Positions 8,054 to 16,740 are shown, numbered from the stretch's first letter. The stretch is 35,377 nucleotides of DNA from Dehalococcoidales bacterium (GCA_016927955.1 JAFGLR010000024.1:1-35377); one strand, 5' to 3'. The notes: generated by a model not told the origin, from the letters alone. Program-made: numbers and translations.

Positions 8054-9511
8054 TCACCCGAGCTTTCTTAAAAGGTTGCCTCGAGAGTTATAAACATATA
8101 TAGGTACCGGTGAACTACCATTAAGACTATGGGTCGCACAGGCGAGACAGAGGTCATACGGACGCCAGGCCATTTCCACCAGGTTCAATATTCCTTCGGT
8201 AATTTCCTTACCCGGTTGTATAACATACTTGGCAGCTTTGCCTACGGACATGTTTACGGCAGCTGCATTATGAACCGTAGCTACGATAAGATTTGTCTTT
8301 TTAATAACTCCCTTCTCATCGGTAATATAATGGTGTATAAGCGTTCCGCGCGGTGCTTCGAGAACGCCTATTCCTTCATCCGGTTTGGCGGTCGGTATCC
8401 TACGAATGTCCGGACTGGTAATCTCGGGGTCTCGGCTCAATTCCAGAAGCCGCTCAGCAGCTTGGAGAAGTTCAATAAGACGTGCCCAATGCGTTGCCAA
8501 AGTATGATGAACAGGCTTTCCTCCTAATGTTGCGAAGTATTTTTCGTAGTGTTCCTGAGCCAGTGGCGTTGCCATACCATCTGCAGCATTTAGTCTGGCC
8601 AGCGGAGCCACACGGAACACACCGCTATCAATCCCATCGACAAACCCTTTCCACCCCACTTTTTTCAAGAAGGGGAATTTTATATATGACCAGGGCTCTA
8701 CATGCTCCGCAATATGGTCGAGGTAATCTTTTGGAGCGAATTTGGCAAACTCTTTGCCGGTAGGATCAACTACTCTAAGCATTCCGTCATAGAAATTAAC
8801 CTTATTATTTGCATCTACCAATCCCATATAATAAGTGTTATGAGTGTATCCATCGCTAAGTATTAAATCTACATAAGCTTTGTTCTTCAAAACTATGTCA
8901 TCGAATACCTTTAGTGATAACTTGGCAAATTCTACTGATTCCAGGGCGATCTCTTCGATTTCTTTTCTTTCATCTTCTTTAAGTGCCTTACTGACACCTC
9001 CGGGAAGACCGAAAACCGGGTGGACGCCACGTCCGCCGATCTTTTCAATGATATGGTGATTCCTCATTCTGGTTTTTATTACAGCGCCCCCTAGTTCAAG
9101 CCCGACTTTCGCTATAACACCAATAATGTTACGTTCGGCTACCGGTGCATCGGGCCCCATTACAAAGTCAGGACCACCCAGAATGTAGAAATGGGTCGTG
9201 TGGTCGGTAACGTAAAAAGCATTGTACAGAAGTTCACGTAACTTCTTCGCCGGGCTGGGTGGGTCAACATGAAACAGGGCATCAAGAGTCTTTGTCGAAG
9301 CCAGATGATGTGCTTCTGGACAGACTCCGCAGATTCTCTGGGTAATCTGGGGCATATCTTCAGCCAGGCGGCCTTCAGTGAACTTTTCAAAGCCCCTTAG
9401 TTCAGGTACCTGAAAATACGTATTTGCGACTTCTCCGTTATCATTGAGGAAAATCTCTATTTTCCCGTGGCCTTCTAGACGAGTTATCGGATCGATGCTT
9501 ATCTTTCTCAT
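8054..9511 (-). CDS. mvhA: F420-non-reducing-type (group 3c) [NiFe] hydrogenase large subunit MvhA-like
   Basis: N-terminal RICGVCPEAHH, C-terminal DLCLACATHS plus a cleavable tail; beside MvhG/MvhD/Hdr homologs. Confidence 0.92.
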   Translation of the reverse strand: MRKISIDPITRLEGHGKIEIFLNDNGEVANTYFQVPELRGFEKFTEGRLAEDMPQITQRICGVCPEAHHLASTKTLDALFHVDPPSPAKKLRELLYNAFYVTDHTTHFYILGGPDFVMGPDAPVAERNIIGVIAKVGLELGGAVIKTRMRNHHIIEKIGGRGVHPVFGLPGGVSKALKEDERKEIEEIALESVEFAKLSLKVFDDIVLKNKAYVDLILSDGYTHNTYYMGLVDANNKVNFYDGMLRVVDPTGKEFAKFAPKDYLDHIAEHVEPWSYIKFPFLKKVGWKGFVDGIDSGVFRVAPLARLNAADGMATPLAQEHYEKYFATLGGKPVHHTLATHWARLIELLQAAERLLELSRDPEITSPDIRRIPTAKPDEGIGVLEAPRGTLIHHYITDEKGVIKKTNLIVATVHNAAAVNMSVGKAAKYVIQPGKEITEGILNLVEMAWRPYDLCLACATHSLNGSSPVPIYVYNSRGNLLRKLG

Positions 9512-10467
9512 TTAATTTTAGCCCTCCTCAATAATGACTCCGGAACAGAATACCTGTAAAAAGTTCCGGCCGGGTCGGCAATATCTTCGATTATTTTATT
9601 TATCTCATCCGGGTCGGTCGAATCGATAACCGAGGCTACAGCATTCATAAAATGGCTTCCTTGATCGATTACCCCGCTCACCGGTCCATAACAACCTGTA
9701 CATGGCATATTCGACTGGGGGCAGGGAGCACCGCAACCACCCCGTGTTGCCATACCGGCACAAAGAAGCCCTTGCTCCAACAAGCAAATTTCCGGGTCGG
9801 GAATAATCTGAAAAGGCCGGTAGAACCTGGTGACTTTTTTTACATCCTTTTTCCGTGGACAATCATCACAGACGGCTTTTACATTATCCGTAATTACGGT
9901 TCCCTTAGGCGGTAACTTGTTTTGAATCAATGCCTCCAGGGCAAGCCACGTCGTTTTTGCTTCCGGCGGACAGCCGGGAATTATATAATCGACTTCCACA
10001 GTCTGCGGTAGAGTTTTCACAGTATCATAAAATTCAGGTAGAGTAAGCGTCCCTTCGGGAACTTTGTAGCTTGTTTGAGGTATCGTTTTTGCTTCGTTAG
10101 CTGTCGATTGTGTTTCCAAATATGCCCGCTCAAAAATCATATCGCGGTTAAAAAAATTACCCAATCCGGGAATACCGCCGTTTTGAGCACAGGCTCCGTA
10201 AGATATCATCACCTTGGACTTTTCCCGCAGCATTTTAGCCATATGTTCCTGTTCGGAAGTCCGGATAGCCCCGTTAAACAGGCAGACATCGACACTTTTT
10301 TCCGGCATTGCCTCAATATCTTTATATTTTACATCTATAGCTACCGGCCAAAATACTATGTCCGCCACCTCAATTAGTTTTAATAGTTTCTCCCCAATTT
10401 GAAGCTGAGCAATTTCACAGCCGCCGCAACTGGAAGCCCAATATAGAGCCAATTTAATTTTTGCCAT
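9508..10467 (-). CDS. mvhG: [NiFe] hydrogenase small subunit MvhG-like
   Basis: WASSCGGCEIAQLQIGEKLL; IPGCPPEAKTTWLALEAL; CGAPCPQSNMPCTGCYGP FeS ligands; overlaps mvhA start by 4 bp. Confidence 0.9.
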   Translation of the reverse strand: MAKIKLALYWASSCGGCEIAQLQIGEKLLKLIEVADIVFWPVAIDVKYKDIEAMPEKSVDVCLFNGAIRTSEQEHMAKMLREKSKVMISYGACAQNGGIPGLGNFFNRDMIFERAYLETQSTANEAKTIPQTSYKVPEGTLTLPEFYDTVKTLPQTVEVDYIIPGCPPEAKTTWLALEALIQNKLPPKGTVITDNVKAVCDDCPRKKDVKKVTRFYRPFQIIPDPEICLLEQGLLCAGMATRGGCGAPCPQSNMPCTGCYGPVSGVIDQGSHFMNAVASVIDSTDPDEINKIIEDIADPAGTFYRYSVPESLLRRAKIK

Positions 10468-10885
10468 GATTACCCTCCGTGTTATTAGTTGCGAAAGGTC
10501 CCAGAGCCCTGACTTCCTCGGTCATCTCATTGACAACTTGAGCGTATTTTTCCCCTTCCGACGCTGAAACCCAATCCAGCCGAACCCTGCCTTCTTCTAT
10601 ACCGAATTGGGCTAACATCTTTTTGAGCAATGGTATTCGGCGCATTGTTTTATAATTTCCCTCGACATAATGGCAATCACCCGGATGACAACCTAAAATA
10701 AGGACTCCATCAGCTCCGGACTTAAAGGCCTTCAAAATAAAGTCCGGCTCTACCCTCGTACTACAGGGGACTCTGATTATTTTTACATTCGGCGCGAATT
10801 TCAACCTGCTCGTCCCTGCTAAATCAGCACCGCGGTAAGAACACCAGTTACATAAGAAGCCAACGATTTTCGGTTCCCAACTCAT
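10454..10885 (-). CDS. mvhD: MvhD-like electron-transfer [2Fe-2S] subunit
   Basis: PKIVGFLCNWCSYRGADLAGTSRLKF...RVPCSTRVEPDFILKAFKSGADGVLILGCHPGDCHY. Confidence 0.92.
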   Translation of the reverse strand: MSWEPKIVGFLCNWCSYRGADLAGTSRLKFAPNVKIIRVPCSTRVEPDFILKAFKSGADGVLILGCHPGDCHYVEGNYKTMRRIPLLKKMLAQFGIEEGRVRLDWVSASEGEKYAQVVNEMTEEVRALGPFATNNTEGNHGKN

Positions 10886-10896
10886 GGTTTTACCTC

Positions 10897-11775
10897 CTAA
10901 ACTCGTACCTGTAAATAAGGTTCTATGGCTTTTCGTACCGGAGATATATTTTTATCCAGTCCTAATTCAACCGGGTTAATTCCGAAAGCAATGCCCATTA
11001 GCTGGGTAAGAGCCATAATTGGCATCTTAAAATTAGTTCCGTTCCGGCTTTTAATACGGCCCTGGTTGGCGTCTAAATTGGTAAAACATAGCGGGCATAA
11101 TGTTGTCGATATGCACTCACCGCCATGCCGCTGTACATCATCGAGTATTTTATAAAGCAATTTGTAGACCATATCTTTCTGGCTGAAAAGCTGGGCTCCA
11201 CCACAGCACTGGGCTTTTAGCGGGAAGAAAACAGATTCTGCTCCTAATCTTTCGGCTATCTGGTCCTGCCAAACGGGAAACTCGAAATCATCCGGACCGA
11301 ACGGTCTTGACTGATGACACCCGTAATAACTGGACACCTTGAGACCTTTGAGAGGGTAGCGTACTTTCGCGGCGATAACATCCAGACCGATATCGTTAAC
11401 GAAAACGTCTACCAGGTTACGTATGCGTGCCGTTCCTTCATAACGAAGGTCGGATGCTGCTAGAGCTTTCTTGACCTGATCCCTTACTCTCGGGTCGCTG
11501 GTGAAAGCTACATGAGCGCTCATTAGGTTCCGGTAGCAGCAACTGCACGGTACTACGATATCAAGACCGAGTTTTTCTGCCAGTACCAGGTTACGACTAG
11601 CCATTGCCACTGCTGCGAGTTCATTAATTGATTCACCGGGACACCCGCAACAGGTCCAATCAGGTAATTCTATAAGCTCAATGTCCAATACCTTAGCTAT
11701 TGCATCGATAGATGATTGAATAGGTTTACCGGTGGTCTCCATCGCACAGCCGGGGTAATAAGTATACCGCTTCAT
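10897..11775 (-). CDS. hdrB: Heterodisulfide reductase subunit B-like (two CCG domains)
   Basis: YYPGCAMETTGK...WTCCGCPGES...CSCCYRN and YYGCHQSRPF...QCCGGAQ...CPLCFTNLD. Confidence 0.92.
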   Translation of the reverse strand: MKRYTYYPGCAMETTGKPIQSSIDAIAKVLDIELIELPDWTCCGCPGESINELAAVAMASRNLVLAEKLGLDIVVPCSCCYRNLMSAHVAFTSDPRVRDQVKKALAASDLRYEGTARIRNLVDVFVNDIGLDVIAAKVRYPLKGLKVSSYYGCHQSRPFGPDDFEFPVWQDQIAERLGAESVFFPLKAQCCGGAQLFSQKDMVYKLLYKILDDVQRHGGECISTTLCPLCFTNLDANQGRIKSRNGTNFKMPIMALTQLMGIAFGINPVELGLDKNISPVRKAIEPYLQVRV

Positions 11776-12344
11776 TATTTACCTCCTGCCTTTTGCATTT
11801 CATGCACTCTATTCATAATGGCAGCAACTTCTTTGCCGCCTTTGACTTTACGAGGCGGTAATATCGGCATGAGTCCGCGGGTAACCAAAGACCATGCCAG
11901 CCCTATATTTTTAAAGCCCAAGAGAATATTCGAGGGTAAATAAAACCGCAGTGCCATCCCTAATTCCCAGACCCGTCCCTGCTTCATCGCTTCACGGAGA
12001 CTCCGGAATAGTTTTAACGTCGGCGTCTTAGGCCGGTACCCTTCGCGTTCTGCAATCGCCTCTACAGCGTGAATCAGTTGTGTAGGGTTAATTCCCCTTG
12101 GACACCTTACCGTACACAGATAGCAGGTAACGCAATTGAATACAGAGCTGCTTGAAAGAACCTCTTCTCTTTTACCTGCACGAATCATAGCGATGATTTT
12201 GCGCGGCGGGTATTGCCACCACTCAACGGTGGTACAGGAACCGCTGCAAACGCCGCACTGAATACACTCATTAATTTTCTCGCCCCCCGGTTCAGCGGCA
12301 ACTTCATCTACGAATGTCTTGGCTCCCCTGATTGTCGTCGGCAT
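11775..12344 (-). CDS. hdrC: Heterodisulfide reductase subunit C-like
   Basis: CIQCGVCSGSC and CVTCYLCTVRCPRGINP 4Fe-4S motifs; start set at 12344 (MPTTIRGAK) with upstream AAAGGAG. Confidence 0.9.
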   Translation of the reverse strand: MPTTIRGAKTFVDEVAAEPGGEKINECIQCGVCSGSCTTVEWWQYPPRKIIAMIRAGKREEVLSSSSVFNCVTCYLCTVRCPRGINPTQLIHAVEAIAEREGYRPKTPTLKLFRSLREAMKQGRVWELGMALRFYLPSNILLGFKNIGLAWSLVTRGLMPILPPRKVKGGKEVAAIMNRVHEMQKAGGK

Positions 12345-12383
12345 CCATACACTCTCCTTTCGTAGTTTATTATTTCGCATTAA

Positions 12384-15300
12384 CTACGCCAGTATTCCTT
12401 CAATTTCGGCCATGATTTCTTCCGTGGTATAGTGCTTATGCTTAATTGCACTACTCGGGCAAGCGGATACGCACGCACCGCAACCTTTACAAAGGGCCTC
12501 GTTAATCCGCGATACTTTCTTGTCCTCGATGAAGGAAATCGCCGTGTAGGGACAAAGGGCATTACAGATACGGCAGCCGGAGCATTTATCTTCATCGATT
12601 TCGGCTGTGGTAGCTTCCGTTTCTACCTTCCCCTTACTGATTAACGCCAGTACTCTGGCGGCGGCTGCTGATGCCTGGGCCACGGTATCCGGAATATCTT
12701 TAGGCCCCTGGCAGCAACCAACCACAAATACGCCATCGGTCATCGTAGCTACCGGGTCCAATTTCGGATGCCTTTCAATGAAGAAGCCGCCGCTGCCGCA
12801 ACTAATATTGAACATCCGGGCAATATCCAGTGCATCCTTTTGCGGTTCCAGGGCCGTGCTGAGAATGACCATATCAACCGGTAGTCGTTCTCTCTCACCG
12901 ATTAAACTGTTCTCAAACTTGACGATTAATTTACCCTCTTCGTCAGCGTTTTCGGCAACATCGGTGATTTCACCGGGACGACCGCGATAAAAGATAGTCC
13001 CTTCTTTTAATACACGGTTGTAAAATTCCTCGAAGTTTTTGCCCGGACTCCTGATGTCAATGTAAAATTCGTATATTTCCGCATCGGGCAAATGCTCGCG
13101 AAGCAGGTGGGAAAACTTTAAGGAATACATACAGCAAACGCGGGAGCAATATTCGTGATGGTTAACATCCCGACTACCTACACAGTGTACTATAGCAACT
13201 TTATCCGGATGTTTCCCGTTTTTCAGTAATATATCCCCGCCTGTTGGACCGGTGGCACTCACCATACGCTCGAACTCAAGACTGGTAATAACATTATCCA
13301 GGCGTCCGTACCCGTATTGGGGAATAACCGAAGGGTCGAACTCCTTATAACCGGTCGACAGGATAATATTTCCTACATCGATTTCGACAATCTCCTCTTT
13401 CATTTCGTGGTGTACCGCTTTACGTTCGCAGGCTTTGACACATTCCATACACTCGGAGCAGACCGCACAATTTAAGCAGCGGTTAGCTTCTTCAACCGCC
13501 ATTACTTCATCAAACCCCGATTCTACCTCTTTAAAAGATTTAACTCTTTCGGGTACGGCTAAGGCTGGCATAGCAGCTCTTTTCTTTGTAACCGGATTCT
13601 TTCCGGGAATATCTTTCATACGCTGACGGTCGACCGGTCTTCCTTCTTTCATGTTCTTACCATGGAGGTACCTGCCAATAGAAATCGCTGCTTCTTTCCC
13701 GGCAGTAACCGCATCTATAACTGTTGCCGGCCCGGTAACCACATCACCGCCGGCAAAAATACCCTTAACCGAAGTTTCGAAGGTAATCGGGTCGGCAGTC
13801 ACGGTGCCGTTCTTAGCCAAACCGATTTCACCTGGTAATGACGTTTTATCCACGGTCTGCCCGGTAGCCATAATAACGGTATCTACATCAAGTTCGAATT
13901 CCGAACCCGGTACCGGTACCGGACTGCGGCGTCCGGAGCTATCTACTTTACCCAGTTCCATCTTGATACATCTGACCTTTGCCAGTTTCCCATTACGGGC
14001 AATCAACTCGGTAGGCGTTGCCAGGAATATTATCTTAACGCCCTCATGTATCATTTCATCTATTTCGCTGGGGATAGCCGGCATTTCAGCCCGGGTTCTT
14101 CGGTAAATTACGTTAACCTCCTTCGCTCCTAGCCGTAAAGAAGTCCGGGCTGCGTCAACTGCTGCATTACCTCCGCCGATGACCGCTACTTTATTCCCGA
14201 TATCTACTTTATTTCCGGTATTTACCTGCTTTAACAAATCGATAGCGTGCAAGACACCTTTAGTATCTTCTCCGGGGATATTCATTTTCTGGCTCATCCA
14301 GGCACCCGTAGCCATAAATACAGCTTTAAATCCCTGACTGAAGAGAGAATTAATGTCTTTGATAGGTGAATTTGTTAATACCTCAACCCCAAGTTCTTTG
14401 ATGTAATTAATTTCGTTATCCAGTACATCTTTCGGCAAACGGTAGGCTGGAATCCCGTATCTTAACATGCCGCCTGTTTCAGGGGCTGACTCAAAAACGG
14501 TAACCGGATAGCCTTCTTTAACCAGGTCATAGGCACAAGCAATACCTGCCGGCCCCGAACCGATAATTGCTACTTTTTCCTTCTTTGTCTTAGCTATTGG
14601 CTCAGCTTTTTCCCGGCCGTTTTTCAATTCGTAATCCGCCATGAACCTTTTCAAAGCTCTAATGGCAATAGGTTCATCGACTTTACCCCGTTCGCATTCG
14701 GTTTCACAGGGATGGGTACAGACTCTTCCGCAAACACCTGCAAAAGGCATTGTCCGGCGCAATACCTCGATGGCTTCTTTAAATTTGCCCTGCGAAATAA
14801 GTGCAATATACCCGTGAGCGTTAACGCCTGCCGGACAGGTTACCGAACATGGTGATTTACCTAATTTCTCTATTACATAGGCGCCTGGGACAGCCTGGGC
14901 AAACGGCCGGTAAACCGCTTTCCTCATGCTCAAATTCATATTGTATTCTGAGGGGACCGATACCGGGCATACCTTTTCACAATCCGAACAGCCGTTACAT
15001 TCTTTGAGGTCGATATACCTTGGTTTCTGGCGTATTTTTACCTTGAAATTACCGATAAAACCTGAAACCTGGGCTACTTCACTATAGCTCATTAATTTTA
15101 TATACGGATGTGAGCCTATCAGTGACATTTTGGGGGTGAGAATACAGGCTGAACAGTCCAGGGTGGGGAAGGTCTTATCAAGTTGAATCATATGTCCGCC
15201 GATACTCGGTTCTTTCTCAACGAGGTAGACCTGGTGTTCCGAATCGGCAATTTCCAGAGCTGCCTGAATACCGGCAACTCCTCCCCCGATAACCAGTGTG

Positions 15301-15728
15301 TTTGGATTAACCGGAACTTCTTTCGTTTCCAGGGGTTCCTGGAAATAAACACGTCTCACTGCGGCACTTATAAGGGCTTTTGCCTTTTCGGTCGCTTCAT
15401 CATGGTCAAGGGTAACCCAGGAAGCGTGCTCCCGTATGTTGGCCATCTCGAACAGGTACGGATTTAATCCGGCATCCTTTACGGCGCGGCGAAAGGTAGG
15501 TTCATGCATTTGGGGCGAGCAGGACGCTACTACGACGCGGTTGACGCCAAGATTTTTGATGTCATCTTTTATCATCCCCTGTCCCTGGTCGGAACACATG
15601 AACTTGTACTCGCGGGCGGCAACTACTGAATCGAGCCCTCCAGCATATTCGACTACTTTTGCTACGTCCACAACACCGCCGATATTGGTCCCGCAGTGGC
15701 ATACATATACGCCGATTTTCTGCTCCAT
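12384..15728 (-). CDS. hdrA: Heterodisulfide reductase subunit A-like with an internal GltD-like NAD(P)H:FAD module
   Basis: HdrA N-terminus VCHCGTNIGGVVD, GGGVAGIQAA, LDCSACILTPKM; insert with IIGSGPAGIACAYDLVKEGYPVTVFE, VIGGGNAAVDAARTSLRLGAKEVNVIYRRTRAEMPA, GIFAGGDVVTGPATVIDAVTAGKEAA; HdrA C-terminus HCVGSRDVNHHEYCSRVCC and two 4Fe-4S motifs. Confidence 0.92.
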   Translation of the reverse strand: MEQKIGVYVCHCGTNIGGVVDVAKVVEYAGGLDSVVAAREYKFMCSDQGQGMIKDDIKNLGVNRVVVASCSPQMHEPTFRRAVKDAGLNPYLFEMANIREHASWVTLDHDEATEKAKALISAAVRRVYFQEPLETKEVPVNPNTLVIGGGVAGIQAALEIADSEHQVYLVEKEPSIGGHMIQLDKTFPTLDCSACILTPKMSLIGSHPYIKLMSYSEVAQVSGFIGNFKVKIRQKPRYIDLKECNGCSDCEKVCPVSVPSEYNMNLSMRKAVYRPFAQAVPGAYVIEKLGKSPCSVTCPAGVNAHGYIALISQGKFKEAIEVLRRTMPFAGVCGRVCTHPCETECERGKVDEPIAIRALKRFMADYELKNGREKAEPIAKTKKEKVAIIGSGPAGIACAYDLVKEGYPVTVFESAPETGGMLRYGIPAYRLPKDVLDNEINYIKELGVEVLTNSPIKDINSLFSQGFKAVFMATGAWMSQKMNIPGEDTKGVLHAIDLLKQVNTGNKVDIGNKVAVIGGGNAAVDAARTSLRLGAKEVNVIYRRTRAEMPAIPSEIDEMIHEGVKIIFLATPTELIARNGKLAKVRCIKMELGKVDSSGRRSPVPVPGSEFELDVDTVIMATGQTVDKTSLPGEIGLAKNGTVTADPITFETSVKGIFAGGDVVTGPATVIDAVTAGKEAAISIGRYLHGKNMKEGRPVDRQRMKDIPGKNPVTKKRAAMPALAVPERVKSFKEVESGFDEVMAVEEANRCLNCAVCSECMECVKACERKAVHHEMKEEIVEIDVGNIILSTGYKEFDPSVIPQYGYGRLDNVITSLEFERMVSATGPTGGDILLKNGKHPDKVAIVHCVGSRDVNHHEYCSRVCCMYSLKFSHLLREHLPDAEIYEFYIDIRSPGKNFEEFYNRVLKEGTIFYRGRPGEITDVAENADEEGKLIVKFENSLIGERERLPVDMVILSTALEPQKDALDIARMFNISCGSGGFFIERHPKLDPVATMTDGVFVVGCCQGPKDIPDTVAQASAAAARVLALISKGKVETEATTAEIDEDKCSGCRICNALCPYTAISFIEDKKVSRINEALCKGCGACVSACPSSAIKHKHYTTEEIMAEIEGILA
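13430..14880 (-). other. GltD/NfnB-like domain insertion inside HdrA (approximate boundaries)
   Basis: Codons about 285-765: CxxTCPAGVNAHGYIALISQGKFKEAIEVLRRTMPFAGVCGRVCTHPCETECERG... to ...EEANRCLNCAVCSECMECVKAC. Confidence 0.8.
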
Positions 15729-15790
15729 CTATTCCCTCCTGAATCAGTTTAAGAGAAACTTAATAAATAAATTATCGCCTAACTCGGCGC

Positions 15791-16270
15791 TTACATAAGT
15801 TTTTCAAGCTGGTCTGGGGAGAAAGGTTTAACCAAATAATCGGCAGCCCCGGCTTTCATTGCCTTGACCGCCAAGTCTATAGAAGGATAGGCAGTGATAA
15901 TAATAGATTTAATATGTGGTTTTAATTCTTTAACTTCTTTTAATACTTGAAGCCCGCTTTTCCCGGTGAGCTTAACATCTATAACCATTACATCAAAATC
16001 TTGTTTTTTAATCATGTCCAGTGCTTTCTCACCGGACTCAACGGCAGTTACTTCATAACCATCCTTTAACCAGTCTGTTAAGGAATCACGCATTATTTTT
16101 TCATCATCAACAATAAGGACGGACTGTTTCCTACCAGGCCGTCCTTCGATATTATCATTTACTAATTTGGTAATATATTCCTGCATCGAAATACCTTCGT
16201 AAGCACACTTAACCTTCAACTTGGTATAGAGCTCTAAGGGTATTTTTATATGTATGTCTCTCAGGTCCAT
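15791..16270 (-). CDS. Ribbon-helix-helix - receiver (RHH-REC) fusion response regulator
   Basis: N-terminus MDLRDIHIKIPLELYTKLKVKCAYEGISMQEYITKLVNDNIE fits an Arc/CopG/MetJ-type RHH; then SVLIVDDEKIMRDSL...VMVIDVKLTGKSGL...IITAYPS...DYLVKPFSPDQLEKLM*. Confidence 0.85.
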   Translation of the reverse strand: MDLRDIHIKIPLELYTKLKVKCAYEGISMQEYITKLVNDNIEGRPGRKQSVLIVDDEKIMRDSLTDWLKDGYEVTAVESGEKALDMIKKQDFDVMVIDVKLTGKSGLQVLKEVKELKPHIKSIIITAYPSIDLAVKAMKAGAADYLVKPFSPDQLEKLM

Positions 16271-16283
16271 ATTACTTACCTAA

Positions 16284-16315
16284 GTGTACATTTGTACTAA
16301 GGTACTAATGTACAC
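16284..16315. promoter_or_regulatory. Candidate RHH operator: four tandem 8-bp GTAC boxes in a 32-bp near-palindrome
   Basis: GTGTACAT|TTGTACTA|AGGTACTA|ATGTACAC; GTAC cores at 16286, 16294, 16302 and 16310 (exact 8-bp period); outer arms GTGTACATT/AATGTACAC; 14 bp upstream of the RHH-REC start codon. Confidence 0.75.
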
Positions 16316-16320
16316 GCATA

Positions 16321-16348
16321 ATTTTATAGTATATTATCATTAAGTCAA
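16321..16348 (-). promoter_or_regulatory. Putative sigma70-like promoter for the RHH-REC/hdr/mvh operon
   Basis: Minus strand TTGACT (16348-16343), 16-bp spacer, TAAAAT (16326-16321), immediately upstream of the GTAC array. Confidence 0.5.
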
Positions 16349-16666
16349 AGAAAAATCAAGGGGTTTAAGAAAATATTTTTAGGGATTTTCGTAAAAGATT
16401 TTTACCTAGGAAATAATATTATGAATATATTTCGTAGAATAAAAGGGGAAGAATTTAAGTATAGTAAGCATGGGATTATTGACGTACTCTTGAAAGTTAA
16501 AAATTCTTAAACTAACCTAACCATGGTGTTTAAGCTCTTGTAAGTCCGAGATGAATTTTTACCTATGCACTGATATATCGCCACCTTGAAAGAGACGCTG
16601 TATACATAGACTGACTATAAATTTATCCAATAGATAAATTAAACAAAGATAAAAATAAAGTGGAAC

Positions 16667-16740
16667 TAGCGCATACCGGATTCGAACCGGTGATCTCGTC
16701 CTTGAGAGGGACGCGTCCTAGGCCGCTAGACGAATGCGCC
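16667..16740 (-). tRNA. tRNA-Glu (anticodon CTC)
   Basis: Minus strand GGCGCAT...CGTCC-CTCTCAA-GGACG anticodon arm, ACCGG-TTCGAAT-CCGGT T-arm, ATGCGCT + A discriminator; CCA not encoded. Confidence 0.93.

Noticed and set aside
12380-12595. 71-aa minus-strand ORF overlapping the 3' end of hdrA
   Set aside because: Out-of-frame reading of the HdrA ferredoxin domain.
13651-14106. 151-aa plus-strand ORF inside hdrA
   Set aside because: Antisense to a strongly supported domain of HdrA; no RBS or family signature.
16421-16510. 29-codon plus-strand ORF (MNIFRRIKGEEFKYSKHGIIDVLLKVKNS) in the AT-rich gap beside tRNA-Glu
   Set aside because: No convincing RBS, very short and in AT-rich DNA; cannot be distinguished from chance.
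16620-16640. AATTTATC-CAATA-GATAAATT hairpin 3' of tRNA-Glu
   Set aside because: All-AT-rich 8-bp stem; too weak to call a terminator with confidence.
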